From positions 62,001 through 126,000 of the forward strand of contig NZ_VEIY01000008.1 of NCBI RefSeq assembly GCF_007680845.1: a stretch of 64,000 bases of DNA. The letters run 5' to 3'. The position numbers were made by a program, and so were the translations under genes. The stretch comes from Curtobacterium pusillum. Lineage in GTDB: Bacteria; Actinomycetota; Actinomycetes; Actinomycetales; Microbacteriaceae. This document shows positions 43,360 to 51,512 of this stretch, one piece after another; position 1 is the stretch's first letter, and each line of letters starts with the position of its first letter. A model generated the notes under the pieces. That model saw only the letters and a list, made by a program, of their open reading frames with translations, ran no database searches and was not told where the DNA came from.

Positions 43360-44469
43360 ATGAGCAACGCATTCGGCACCGACCGCCCCTCGGACGTGCC
43401 GCCGCCCGCCCCCGAGCGGATCGGCCCCGTGCAGCTCGGCCTCGACACCTTCGGCGACGTCACCGACCGCCCCGACGGCAGCCGCCACACGCACGCCGAG
43501 AGCATCCGGGACATCATCGACGAGGCCGTCCTCGCCGACCAGGTCGGCATCGACTTCATCGGCGTCGGCGAGCACCACCGCGTCGACTACGCCGTGAGCG
43601 CCCCCGAGGTCGTCCTCGCCGCGATCGCCGCGCGCACCTCGACGATCCGGATGGGTTCCGCCGTGACCGTCCTGTCGTCCGACGACCCCGTCCGCGTGTA
43701 CGAGCGGTTCGCCACCGTCGACGCGATCTCCGACGGACGCGCCGAGGTCATCCTCGGCCGCGGGTCCTTCACCGAGTCCTTCCCGCTGTTCGGCTACGAC
43801 CTCGCCGACTACGAGGTCCTGTTCGAGGAGAAGCTCCAGCTCTTCGCGGCCCTCCGCGGCGGCGACCCGGTCACGTGGTCCGGCACCGTGCGGCCCGGGC
43901 TCACCGACCAGCACGTGTTCCCGAAGCTCGACCACGGCGCCATCCCCACCTGGATCGGCGTCGGCGGGTCGCCCCAGTCCGTGATCCGTGCGGCGTCCTA
44001 CGGCCTCCCGCTGTTCCTCGCGATCATCGGCGGGCAGCCCGCGCAGTTCGCCCCGTTCTCGCGGCTCTACCGGCAGGCGCTCACGCAGCTCGACCTCCCG
44101 CAGCAGCCCATCGCGATGCACTCGCCCGGGTTCGTCGCCGCCACCGACGAGGAAGCGGCCGACCGCTACTGGCCGTACCACAAGGACGTCACCGACCGGC
44201 TCGGCCGGGAGCGCGGCTGGCCGCCGCTCGACGTCGCCGGCTACCGCGCCGGGCTGTCCGCCGGCGGGTCGCTCTACGTGGGGTCGCCCGAGACCGTCGC
44301 GCGGAAGATCGCGCGGAACATGCGGATCCTCGGCGTCTCGCGGTTCGACATGCGGTACGCGACGGGTCGCCTGCCGCACGAGGACATGATGCGGTCGATC
44401 GAGCTCTACGGCACCGAGGTCGCGCCGCGGGTGCGGGAGCTGCTGGCGGAGCCGGTCCCCGTCCCGTAG
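43360..44469 (+). CDS. LLM-class flavin-dependent oxidoreductase
   Basis: A 369-aa luciferase-like (bacterial luciferase fold) FMN or F420 oxidoreductase. PVQLGLDTFGDVTDRPDG at the start, FIGVGEHHRVDYAVSAPEVV (the EHH block), IRMGSAVTVLSSDDPVRVYE and SDGRAEVILGRGSFTESFPL are the family blocks, with AIPTWIGVGGSPQSVIRAA after them. The substrate is unknown. ATG at 43360 with GGGAGGA upstream; a TACATT -10 at 43318-43323 gives a leader of about 30 bases. Confidence 0.92.
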   Translation: MSNAFGTDRPSDVPPPAPERIGPVQLGLDTFGDVTDRPDGSRHTHAESIRDIIDEAVLADQVGIDFIGVGEHHRVDYAVSAPEVVLAAIAARTSTIRMGSAVTVLSSDDPVRVYERFATVDAISDGRAEVILGRGSFTESFPLFGYDLADYEVLFEEKLQLFAALRGGDPVTWSGTVRPGLTDQHVFPKLDHGAIPTWIGVGGSPQSVIRAASYGLPLFLAIIGGQPAQFAPFSRLYRQALTQLDLPQQPIAMHSPGFVAATDEEAADRYWPYHKDVTDRLGRERGWPPLDVAGYRAGLSAGGSLYVGSPETVARKIARNMRILGVSRFDMRYATGRLPHEDMMRSIELYGTEVAPRVRELLAEPVPVP

Positions 44470-44533
44470 GGCGGCCGGCCGCCTGCGGCCCGCTGGCCGC
44501 CTGCCGGCCCGGCCGCCTGCTGCCGGCCGGTCC

Positions 44534-44627
44534 TGCGAAAGCGACAGTTCTGCCCGGCGGCGCCCCGTCCCTCCCGCGAAAGCGACAGTTCTGCGCGGAA
44601 CGATCGCGTGACAGTGTCGCTCTCGCG
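44534..44627. repeat. GCGAAAGCGACAG repeat, two direct copies plus inverted partner
   Basis: TGCGAAAGCGACAGTTCTGC at 44534-44553 and GCGAAAGCGACAGTTCTGCG from 44576. The second pairs imperfectly with GTGTCGCTCTCGCG near 44614-44627 to make a hairpin like that at 11436-11488. Confidence 0.75.
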
Positions 44628-44662
44628 AGGGCGGGCGGGGCGAGTCGGCCCGGCCAGCTGCG

Positions 44663-44697
44663 GCTGCCGGCTGCCGGCTGCCGGCTGCCGGCTGTCG
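44663..44697. repeat. Tandem heptamer GCTGCCG
   Basis: Four perfect copies from 44663 and a fifth with one change (GCTGTCG). A site prone to length change by slippage. Confidence 0.8.
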
Positions 44698-44706
44698 TCT
44701 GTCGGT

Positions 44707-44724
44707 CGGGAGGCGCGGCTCGGC
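44707..44724. repeat. Dispersed repeat, single copy
   Basis: CGGGAGGCGCGGCTCGGC, about 30 bases upstream of the promoter at 44754. Confidence 0.55.
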
Positions 44725-44753
44725 TCCCCGGCGTCCGCTCACGGGACGCCGGG

Positions 44754-44759
44754 TACGGT
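44754..44759 (+). promoter_or_regulatory. -10 element, leaderless promoter
   Basis: TACGGT seven bases before the ATG at 44767. Confidence 0.5.
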
Positions 44760-44766
44760 CCAGGGC

Positions 44767-45390
44767 ATGTCACCACGACCCCCAGCTCCCGAACGTCGGT
44801 TCCGCGGCCGGATCACCGGCGTCGGGACGACCTCGGGCGTCCGGATCGTGGTCGGCATGTGGGAGCGGTCGCCGTTCGGGGCGTTCACGGACGTGTTCCT
44901 CGAGCTGCCCGACGGGTCATCGGTGCTGCTGGCCCCGGACGAGATCGTCGCCGCGTACGTCTCCGGGACCTACCGCTTCGACACGGTGTCCGTCGTGGAC
45001 GTGTCCGCGCGCCGGACCGCTCGCGGCATCGAGCTCTCGGCGGGTGCGCTGCACGCGTCGATCGACGTCGGTGGGATCTCGCCGCTCGGCCGGGTGCTCC
45101 GCATCGTCCCGAAGCCGATCGCCCGCGATCCGCGGTGGCTCGCCGCGATCGACCCGGTGGCACGGATCCTCGCGCCCGGGTCCGGGACCGCGGGCTCGGC
45201 AGGCAACGGTCGCCGCGAGTACTACGGCGTGACGGGCGCGCACGACGTCACCGGGGTGCGGGGGACCTGGGCGGCGGAGGACCTCGGGTCGCTCGCGCCG
45301 CTCGACCCGCCGGTGGCGTTCGGCTTCGCGTCGATGCCCCGGATCCCGCAGGTCGTCGACGTCGAGACGACGATCCGCGAGCCCGCCTGA
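44767..45390 (+). CDS. Conserved hypothetical protein
   Basis: A 207-aa protein that I do not recognise by function. It has no signal peptide or membrane segment. The first 80 residues are rich in beta strands (RFRGRITGVGTTSGVRIVVG, FLELPDGSSVLLAPDEIVAA, YVSGTYRFDTVSVVDV), and the middle has GRVLRIVPKPIARDPRWLAA. The shape suggests a small beta-barrel protein that may bind a polyanion. Start set by the leaderless promoter. Followed by a strong hairpin at 45514-45547. Confidence 0.8.
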   Translation: MSPRPPAPERRFRGRITGVGTTSGVRIVVGMWERSPFGAFTDVFLELPDGSSVLLAPDEIVAAYVSGTYRFDTVSVVDVSARRTARGIELSAGALHASIDVGGISPLGRVLRIVPKPIARDPRWLAAIDPVARILAPGSGTAGSAGNGRREYYGVTGAHDVTGVRGTWAAEDLGSLAPLDPPVAFGFASMPRIPQVVDVETTIREPA

Positions 45391-45513
45391 CACCGGCGCT
45401 CCGCCTCGCGGGCCGGTCGGCCGCGCCGTGGCACGCGCGATCCGACACGCACGCGTCGATCGACGAGCGCGGAGTCGCACGATGCGGACGCATCCGGTGC
45501 CCGCGCATCGATC

Positions 45514-45547
45514 GACACGGCACGCGTCGATCGACGGGTGCCGTGTC
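45514..45547. terminator. Terminator hairpin with nested palindrome
   Basis: Ten-base arms GACACGGCAC/GTGCCGTGTC enclose a perfect palindrome CGTCGATCGACG, so the whole 34 bases are self-complementary except one G/G pair. CGTCGATCGACG also occurs near 45452. It is 124 bases after the hypothetical gene. Confidence 0.6.
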
Positions 45548-45613
45548 GCACTGCCGCATCCGCATCCGCAGCACCGCGGGACCGCCGGGACCGCCGCCCT
45601 CCGCGCCCGGGCC

Positions 45614-45629
45614 GAGCCGCGCCTCCTGG
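45614..45629. repeat. Dispersed repeat, single copy
   Basis: GAGCCGCGCCTCCTGG, a slightly diverged arm of the family. Confidence 0.45.
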
Positions 45630-45639
45630 ACCGGACGCA

Positions 45640-45667
45640 CCGGAACCGGAACCGGAACCGGACCGGA
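45640..45667. repeat. Tandem CCGGAA hexamer
   Basis: Three CCGGAA units followed by two shortened CCGGA units, about 100 bases before the PNPOx-like gene. Confidence 0.8.
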
Positions 45668-45769
45668 CGCACCCAGGGTGGAGGGGCAGACTGGCCCGAT
45701 CGGACCGCGCCCCGGGGAGACCCGGCCGCACGTCGGACACAACGGGGCGCACGACGCGAGAGGAGCACC

Positions 45770-46261
45770 ATGACGGACACAGAGGCAGACCAGCGCGCAG
45801 CCATCTCGGACATCGTCCACGGAGCCCACACGGCCCTGCTGACGACCGTGAACGAGGACGGGCAGCTCCACGCACGGCCCCTCGCCGTGCAGGACAAGGC
45901 GTTCCACGGCACCCTCCGGTTCCTCGTGCAGGACGGCAGCGAGAAGGTCGAGGACATCGCCCGGAACCCGCACGTCAACGTCGCGATCGAGTCACAGGGC
46001 GGGTACCTGTCCATCGCGGGCACCGCCACGGTCACCCAGGACGACTCGGTGATCGACGAGCTGTGGTCGCCCTTTGCCGAGGCGTGGTTCCCCGAGGGAC
46101 GTCAGGACCCGTCGATCCGCCTCCTCACCGTCGAGGGGGACTCGGTCGAGTACTGGACGCAGGACACCGGCCCGGTCGGCAGTCTCGTGCAGACCCTCAA
46201 GGCCGCGATCGGCAAGCAGAGCCAGCCCGACACCGGCACGCACGGCACCGTCGAGCTCTAG
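45770..46261 (+). CDS. Pyridoxamine-phosphate-oxidase-fold protein (general stress type)
   Basis: A 163-aa split-barrel flavin-binding protein. AHTALLTTVNEDGQLHARPL at the N-terminus, FLVQDGSEKVEDIARNPHVN and VNVAIESQGGYLSIAGTATV match the general stress protein 26-like branch of PNPOx-fold proteins that bind FMN, FAD or F420. ATG at 45770 with AGAGGAGC just upstream. A role in stress or redox handling is likely; the substrate is unknown. Confidence 0.88.
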   Translation: MTDTEADQRAAISDIVHGAHTALLTTVNEDGQLHARPLAVQDKAFHGTLRFLVQDGSEKVEDIARNPHVNVAIESQGGYLSIAGTATVTQDDSVIDELWSPFAEAWFPEGRQDPSIRLLTVEGDSVEYWTQDTGPVGSLVQTLKAAIGKQSQPDTGTHGTVEL

Positions 46262-46289
46262 CGAGCGAGACGCGGCTGCTCGGCTCCGC

Positions 46290-47552
46290 TCACGGGGGGC
46301 CGAGCAGCCAAAGCACGGCCACGAGCACGGGCTGCCCGAGCACGGCGCCGACCACCAGGGTCCAGCGCATCCACGGCTTCGCGACGAGTTCGGGGGAGCC
46401 GAAGAGCGGCGCCAGCGGCATCAGCAACCGTGGCGTCGACGCCATCGGGAGCGACACCGCGAAGATGTAGAGCGCGTACGCGGCGGCGTAGAGCACGGTC
46501 GTCGAACCGAGCTGTCGCGTGGACCGACGGAGCAGCCACACCGGGTACGCGACGAGCAGGAACACCACGATGAGGACGCCGCCGACGCCGAGCCACCGCG
46601 CTGCGATGAGGAACCACGGGGTGAGGGGCGTGAAGTCGACCCGGCCGATGAAGTTCACCCACCAGGACATCTCGGTCTCGAGGTAGGCGTTCGGCGAGCC
46701 GGTGGCGTGCGCGGCGATGAGCGGCCACGCGAACCCGGCGACCACCATCACGACGCCGGCGGCCACGACCCGCACGCGTTCGGCGACCGGGAACGCGTCG
46801 AGCGAGCGGACGCCGTCCGCGCCGTGGGCGCCGGCCTCGCGGCGGGCACGGACCCACCGGGTCACGGCGACGACCCCGAGCACGAGCGGGATCGCGAGCG
46901 CGCCCGGCCGGGTGAACGCCGCGACGACTCCGAGGGCGGTCAGCAGCCCGTAGCGACGGCGTTCGAGCGCGACGAGCGACCCGAAGGTCAGCGCGAGGAA
47001 CATGCTCTCCGCGTAGCCGACCTGCAGCAGGAACGAGAGCGGGCCGCACGTGAAGAAGAACACCGCCCACAGGGCAGCGGCGAACCCGGCACGGTCGCGG
47101 ACGAGACGGTGCAGCAGGTACGTGGCGATGAGTCCGGCCAGCAGGGCGATCGCGGGTGCTCCGACGGCGAACGGGACCCCCGTCGACGCGGTGAGCATCC
47201 GGATCGTGAACGGGAACGCCGGCAGGAACGCCCACGCGTTCTGCGCCACGTGACCGGCGGCGTCGAGGGGGAGCGTGGACGGGTACCCGTGCACCGAGAT
47301 CTGCTCGTAGTACTGGCCGTCCCACGCCGTGAGGAAGGTGAAGAACCCGTGGTCGTTGCCCCAGATCGCGTTCTCCGGCAGGGCCCGACCGATCAGCGGG
47401 TACGCGAGCGCCAACCAGAACGTGGACACGATGCGTCCGCCGGTCCACACCAGGAGCACGGCGGCCCACGCCGGCAGGGCGGTCGCGAGGTCGAGGACCC
47501 GGCGGCGACCGCTGGCGATCGACTCCGTGAGGGTCCCGTCCACTCGACTCAC
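46290..47552 (-). CDS. PIG-V-like mannosyltransferase-family membrane protein
   Basis: A 420-aa polytopic membrane protein with about ten helices. The first extracytoplasmic loop has FFTFLTAWDGQYYEQISVHG, the WDGxYY block of PIG-V-type (GT-C) mannosyltransferases, whose acidic residues hold the lipid-sugar donor. QVGYAESMFLALTFGSLVAL and AFTRPGALAIPLVLG are further blocks. GTG at 47552 with GGAG nine bases upstream; no ATG lies in frame nearby. It probably adds mannose to a cell-envelope lipid or protein, but the acceptor is not known. Confidence 0.8.
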   Translation of the reverse strand: MSRVDGTLTESIASGRRRVLDLATALPAWAAVLLVWTGGRIVSTFWLALAYPLIGRALPENAIWGNDHGFFTFLTAWDGQYYEQISVHGYPSTLPLDAAGHVAQNAWAFLPAFPFTIRMLTASTGVPFAVGAPAIALLAGLIATYLLHRLVRDRAGFAAALWAVFFFTCGPLSFLLQVGYAESMFLALTFGSLVALERRRYGLLTALGVVAAFTRPGALAIPLVLGVVAVTRWVRARREAGAHGADGVRSLDAFPVAERVRVVAAGVVMVVAGFAWPLIAAHATGSPNAYLETEMSWWVNFIGRVDFTPLTPWFLIAARWLGVGGVLIVVFLLVAYPVWLLRRSTRQLGSTTVLYAAAYALYIFAVSLPMASTPRLLMPLAPLFGSPELVAKPWMRWTLVVGAVLGQPVLVAVLWLLGPP

Positions 47553-47637
47553 CGCGACGCTCCGCGATGTTCGGGCATGGCAGGGGGCACGCTCCGAGCG
47601 TAGACGGGTGATGCTTGGGACGCCCCTGCGGACACGG

Positions 47638-47656
47638 CCTGGAGGCGCGACGTGCG
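47638..47656. repeat. Dispersed repeat, single copy
   Basis: CCTGGAGGCGCGACGTGCG in the divergent spacer between the PIG-V-like and ridA genes, followed by GACAGAAAGCGACGG, which recalls the second repeat family. Confidence 0.5.
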
Positions 47657-47763
47657 TTCTGCAGGACAGAAAGCGACGGTCACGCGGCCGGTTCGCGGGC
47701 CGTGGTCGCCCTAGCCTGGAAGCTCTCGTCCACCCGCTCGTCCATCTGCTCGTCTGGAGTACC

Positions 47764-48153
47764 GTGCCGAACAAGACCGCCATCGTGACCGACAACGCCC
47801 CGAAGCCCGCCGGCCCGTACAGCCAGGGCATCGTCGCCAACGGCTTCCTCTACACCGCCGGCTTCGGCCCCCAGGATCCCGCGACCGGTGCGATCGCCGA
47901 CGACGTCGCCGGGCAGACCGCCCAGGTGCTCGCCAACATCGCGGCCGTCCTGGCCGAGCACGGCGCCACCCTCGACGACGTCGTGAAGTCGACCGTGCAC
48001 CTCGAGCACTCCGACCGTGACTTCGCCGCCTTCAACGAGGAGTATGCCAAGCACTTCTCCCAGCCGTACCCGGTGCGCACGACGGTCCAGTCGCACCTGG
48101 CGAACATCCTGGTCGAGATCGACGTGGTGGCGGTGCTGCCGACCGGCGACTGA
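47764..48153 (+). CDS. RidA-family enamine/imine deaminase
   Basis: A 129-aa RidA/YjgF protein that hydrolyses reactive 2-aminoacrylate-type imines made by PLP enzymes. PKPAGPYSQGIVANGFLYTA at the start, VVKSTVHLEHSDRDFAAFNE in the middle, and the carboxylate-binding arginine R105 in YPVRTTVQS are present, followed by NILVEIDVVAV with the conserved glutamate. It is convergent with a D-amino-acid operon 29 bases away. GTG start at 47764; a TAGCCT -10 lies about 50 bases upstream. Confidence 0.93.
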   Translation: MPNKTAIVTDNAPKPAGPYSQGIVANGFLYTAGFGPQDPATGAIADDVAGQTAQVLANIAAVLAEHGATLDDVVKSTVHLEHSDRDFAAFNEEYAKHFSQPYPVRTTVQSHLANILVEIDVVAVLPTGD

Positions 48154-48158
48154 CCACA

Positions 48159-48181
48159 GCTTCGCCATCGCTGAGCGAAGC
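48159..48181. terminator. Weak bidirectional terminator
   Basis: Seven-base stem GCTTCGC/GCGAAGC with a nine-base loop in the 29-base gap between convergent ridA and the deacylase gene. Confidence 0.5.
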
Positions 48182-48182
48182 C

Positions 48183-49781
48183 TCATCGACCCCCGGTGCC
48201 GGAACCGTCACGACGGAGCCCGGCGCCGGGGGTCGCCTGCGTCAGGGCGCCGTCCGCGAGCACGGGGACGCCGGCGACGAGGACGTCGTCGATGCCCTCC
48301 GCGAGCCGGACCGGGTGCTCGTACGACGACCGCGCCGACACCCTGGCCGGGTCCACCACGACGAGGTCCGCGACCGCTCCCGGACGGACCGTTCCCCGGT
48401 CGCCGAGCCGGTACCGCCCGACGCTCGTCGTCGACAGGTGCCGAACCGTCTCCGGCCACCCAAGCCGACCGGTCACCGCGTGGTCGGCGAGGTACCGCGC
48501 GAAGGTCCCGTAGGCGCGCGGGTGCGGGTGCGTGCCGACGAAGATGCCGTCGGACCCGGCGGTGTGACCGGGCAGCCGGAAGAGCGGGGTGAGCTCGTCC
48601 GCGGTCCGGGGCCGAGGGACGCGCATGACGACGGTGACCTGCAGGGCGGAGTCGACGAGCACGTCGATCGCCAGGTCGACGGGGTCCGTGCCCGTGGCGG
48701 CGGCGGCCTCGGCGAGGGTGCGGCCCTGCAGCGCGTGGAACTCCGGCGCGGGCACGTGCGACAGCGTGATCTGATCGGCCCAGCCGGTCCCGAGGTCGGC
48801 GCGCCCGAGCACCCGCTCGAGCACCGCGGTGCGCACCCGGTGTCGGCCTGCCTCGTCGGCGACCGCATCGGCGAGGTCGCCGGTGCCCGGACGCGCCAAC
48901 TCGGCCGGCAGCAGCAGCATCGACAGGATCGTGCACCCCCGGGAGTACGGGTAGGCGTCGAACGACATCGGAGCGCCGGCCGCCGCCAGTTCCGCGAGGG
49001 CGGCGATCGCGAGCTCGACCGGGGCGTGCAGGTGCGACACGTGCGCCCGGACCCCGGAGGCCCGGACGATGTCGGCGATCTCGTCCAACCCCGCTCGGGC
49101 GTTGCGCTCGTACCCGCCCCGCATGTGCGACACGTAGAGGCCGTCGGCAGCCGCGACCTCCGTGCACAGCGCCGTGATCTCCGCGGTGTCGGCGTACAGG
49201 CCCGGCACGTAGTCGAGTCCGGTCGCGAGGCCCGTCGCACCCGCGGCCAGGCCCTGACGCACGAGGGCGCGCATGGACTCGAGGTCGGCCGGGGTCGCGG
49301 GCCGGTCGTCGTCGCCGATGACCTCGTGCCGGACCGTGCCGGCGGGCACCAGGGTCGCCACGTTGACCGGCGTCGCACCGTCGTAGGTCGCAAGCAGGGC
49401 CCCGATGCCGCCGCCGCCGTACCGGGGGTGTGGTCCGTCGATCGCCGCGAAGTACCGGTCGGCGTAGCTGCCGTCGCCCGGAGCCGGACCGACGCCGTCC
49501 TGGCCGGTGACGACGGTCGTCACACCCTGGCGGAGCAGGGCGTGCTGCACGGCCTCGTCGAAGACGAGCGACCCGGCGTGCGAGTGCGCGTCGACGAACC
49601 CGGGGAGGACGAGGCGCTCGCCGCAGTCGATCGTCCTCGTGCCGGCAGGGAGGTCGAGGTCGGTGCCGACGGCGACGATCCGTCCGGCTGCGACGAGCAC
49701 GTCGGCCGCGCGGGCGTCGGCCGTCGTCCCGTCGAGGACTGTGCCGCCGCGCAGCAGGACGGGCGACGCGGGGACCGTCAC
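48183..49781 (-). CDS. N-acyl-D-amino-acid deacylase family amidohydrolase
   Basis: A 532-aa amidohydrolase. LPGFVDAHSHAGSLVF gives the HxH metal motif (H66, H68). GATGLATGLDYVPGLYADTA, YVSHMRGGYERNA and the later HSH-type region HVSHLHAP supply the rest of the binuclear site, and GTVRPGAVADLVVVDPARV closes the fold. The branch is D-aminoacylase/dihydroorotase-like. It would release free D-amino acids from N-acyl forms in the cytoplasm. Last gene of a five-gene operon; its GTG overlaps the aldolase stop (GTGA). Confidence 0.9.
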   Translation of the reverse strand: MTVPASPVLLRGGTVLDGTTADARAADVLVAAGRIVAVGTDLDLPAGTRTIDCGERLVLPGFVDAHSHAGSLVFDEAVQHALLRQGVTTVVTGQDGVGPAPGDGSYADRYFAAIDGPHPRYGGGGIGALLATYDGATPVNVATLVPAGTVRHEVIGDDDRPATPADLESMRALVRQGLAAGATGLATGLDYVPGLYADTAEITALCTEVAAADGLYVSHMRGGYERNARAGLDEIADIVRASGVRAHVSHLHAPVELAIAALAELAAAGAPMSFDAYPYSRGCTILSMLLLPAELARPGTGDLADAVADEAGRHRVRTAVLERVLGRADLGTGWADQITLSHVPAPEFHALQGRTLAEAAAATGTDPVDLAIDVLVDSALQVTVVMRVPRPRTADELTPLFRLPGHTAGSDGIFVGTHPHPRAYGTFARYLADHAVTGRLGWPETVRHLSTTSVGRYRLGDRGTVRPGAVADLVVVDPARVSARSSYEHPVRLAEGIDDVLVAGVPVLADGALTQATPGAGLRRDGSGTGGR

Positions 49782-50482
49782 CGGGCGAGCCCCGCGACGA
49801 GCCGCTCGGCGCGGACGCGGAGGGCGTCGAGGTCCCCGCTCGTGAGCGCGTCCCCGACGAGCGGCGAACCCAGTCCGACGGCGACCGCACCGGCCGCCAG
49901 GTAGTCCGAAGCGTCGTCGACGCCGATGCCGCCCGTCGGGATCACGTCGACGAAGTCCAGCGGCGCGAGCACCTGCTTGAGGAACGCCGGCCCGCCGAGT
50001 TGCGCGGCCGGGAAGACCTTCACCGCCCGGGCGCCGAGCTGCCACGCCCGGACGATCTCGGTCGGCGTCGCGGCGCCGGGGTACCACCCGAGTCCTCGTT
50101 CGTGCGCCCGCTCGCCGATCTCGGCGTCGAGGTGCGGGCTGACGGCGAACACCGCTCCGGCCGCGGCTGCCTCGTCGAGCTGCCGGGGCTCGAGGACGGT
50201 GCCCACACCGATCGACGCGCTCGAGCCGTAGCGGTCCGTCGCCCACGCGATCCCCTCCCGCCACCGCGGCGTGTTCGTGGTGATCTCGACCGCGCGGACG
50301 CCGGCGTCGACGAGGGTCGCGATCACGTCCTCGACGTGGTCGCCGGAGCCCCCGCGGAGGATCGCGATGGCCGGACCGGCAGCGTGCCGGTGGCGGACTC
50401 GGGGTGTCCCCGGCCCGTCACCGGTGCTGGTGGCGGCGGCGGTGGTGGTGGTGGTGGGGTCGGTGCTGGGGGTGTTCGTCAT
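49778..50482 (-). CDS. KDPG/KHG aldolase (2-dehydro-3-deoxy-phosphogluconate aldolase)
   Basis: A 234-aa class I aldolase of the Eda type. E66 in VRAVEITTNTPRW and the Schiff-base lysine K155 in ARAVKVFPAAQLGGPAF sit correctly, and IGVGTVLEPRQLDEAAAAGA and VIPTGGIGVDDASDYLAAGA follow. It splits KDPG (or 4-hydroxy-2-oxoglutarate) to pyruvate plus an aldehyde. The first about 28 residues are a T-rich tail (TDPTTTTTAAAT) not needed for the fold. GAGGAACGA precedes the ATG at 50482. It follows the KDG kinase gene by 52 bases. Confidence 0.9.
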   Translation of the reverse strand: MTNTPSTDPTTTTTAAATSTGDGPGTPRVRHRHAAGPAIAILRGGSGDHVEDVIATLVDAGVRAVEITTNTPRWREGIAWATDRYGSSASIGVGTVLEPRQLDEAAAAGAVFAVSPHLDAEIGERAHERGLGWYPGAATPTEIVRAWQLGARAVKVFPAAQLGGPAFLKQVLAPLDFVDVIPTGGIGVDDASDYLAAGAVAVGLGSPLVGDALTSGDLDALRVRAERLVAGLAR

Positions 50483-50534
50483 GTGCTCGTTCCTCGTGGT
50501 CGGCGGGCGACTCGCCGTGCGGTCAGGGTCGGGG

Positions 50535-51512
50535 TCAGCGGTCGACACGGTCGTGGAGGGTCTGGTCGCCCTCGGGGCGAGGGGCCTGAGCGTGCAGCGC
50601 CGCCGGGTCCGGGCGCTGCCAGTCGCTCTCGACTGTGCAGGCGAGGGCACCCGCGTCGGCTGCCCGGTCGAGCGCATCGGCCGCCGTCGCACCGCCGAGT
50701 GCCGCCGCCAGCCAGCCGGCCACGAAGGCGTCACCGGCACCGACCGGGTCGACGACGCGCACCGGGGTCGCCGGACGCCGGAGGAAGGCCCCGTCGATCG
50801 AGGCCACCGCGCCGCGGGAGCCGAGCTTCACGACGGCCCGGCCGTGGCCGAGCGCAGCGAGCTCGTGGGCGAGCGTCTCGTCGTCGCCCTCGTCGTCGGC
50901 GAGCCCGAGCACGAGCCGGGCTTCGTCGTCGCCCGCGAAGACGATCGAGGAGCGTCGGGCGACCGCACGGTAGCGCTCACGGGCGGCCTCGGCGTCGATG
51001 AGCTTCGGGCGGTGGTTCACGTCGAAGGACACCGGCACCCGGGCGGCGTCCGCTCGGTCGACCGCGGCTTCGACGGTGGCCCGTGCCTCGTCGGAGAGGG
51101 CGAGCGTGATGCCGGTCACGTGCAGGAGCGTCGCCGTCTCGACGATGCTCGTGGGCAGGTCCGTCGCGCGCAGTGCCGAGCCGGCCGACCCCCGCCGGTG
51201 GTAGGTCACGCGGGTTCGTCCGTCGGCCAGGCGCTCCTTCATCATGATGCCCGTCGACCGCTCGGGATCGGCGACCGCGACGACGTCGACGCCTTCGCCG
51301 CCGACGTCCCGGCGGACGCGGTCGCCAGCGGGGTCCGTGCCGACGCGACCGACCCAGGTGGTGGGCACGCCGGCCCGGACGAGGCCGATCGCCACGTTGC
51401 TCTCGGCACCGCCCGTGTCCACCCGCATGTGGTCGAGGTCGGGCACGGCACCCGTGTCACGCCCGGTCAGCAGCAGCATCGTCTCGCCGAAGGTCAGGAC
51501 GCGGCCGGTCAT
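50535..51512 (-). CDS. PfkB-family sugar kinase, probable KDG kinase
   Basis: A 325-aa ribokinase-family kinase. RVLTFGETMLLLTGRDTG is the opening of 2-dehydro-3-deoxygluconokinases, DTGGAESNVAIGLVRAGVPT the GGxxxN substrate loop, and VVDPVGAGDAFVAGWLAAAL the C-terminal PfkB signature with the catalytic Asp in GAGD. With the aldolase it would turn 2-keto-3-deoxygluconate to KDPG and then to pyruvate and glyceraldehyde-3-phosphate. ATG in an ATGA overlap with the IclR gene. Confidence 0.88.
   Translation of the reverse strand: MTGRVLTFGETMLLLTGRDTGAVPDLDHMRVDTGGAESNVAIGLVRAGVPTTWVGRVGTDPAGDRVRRDVGGEGVDVVAVADPERSTGIMMKERLADGRTRVTYHRRGSAGSALRATDLPTSIVETATLLHVTGITLALSDEARATVEAAVDRADAARVPVSFDVNHRPKLIDAEAARERYRAVARRSSIVFAGDDEARLVLGLADDEGDDETLAHELAALGHGRAVVKLGSRGAVASIDGAFLRRPATPVRVVDPVGAGDAFVAGWLAAALGGATAADALDRAADAGALACTVESDWQRPDPAALHAQAPRPEGDQTLHDRVDR

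Larger units (their letters stand above)
44470..44766. other. Repeat-rich intergenic region
   Basis: No gene seen in these 297 bases. They contain GGCCGCCTGC-type repeats (44470-44530), two GCGAAAGCGACAGTTCTGC copies with an inverted partner (44534-44627), a seven-base tandem repeat GCTGCCG (44663-44697), a GGAGGCGCGG dispersed repeat (44707-44724), and the promoter of the next gene. Confidence 0.75.
45391..45769. other. Repeat-rich intergenic region
   Basis: No gene seen in these 379 bases. Contents: three ATCGATCGAC-type motifs, a hairpin at 45514-45547, a GCATCC direct repeat, one dispersed repeat arm (45614-45629), a CCGGAA tandem repeat (45640-45667) flanked by GGACCGGACGCACC on both sides, and the ribosome site of the next gene. 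Confidence 0.7.
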
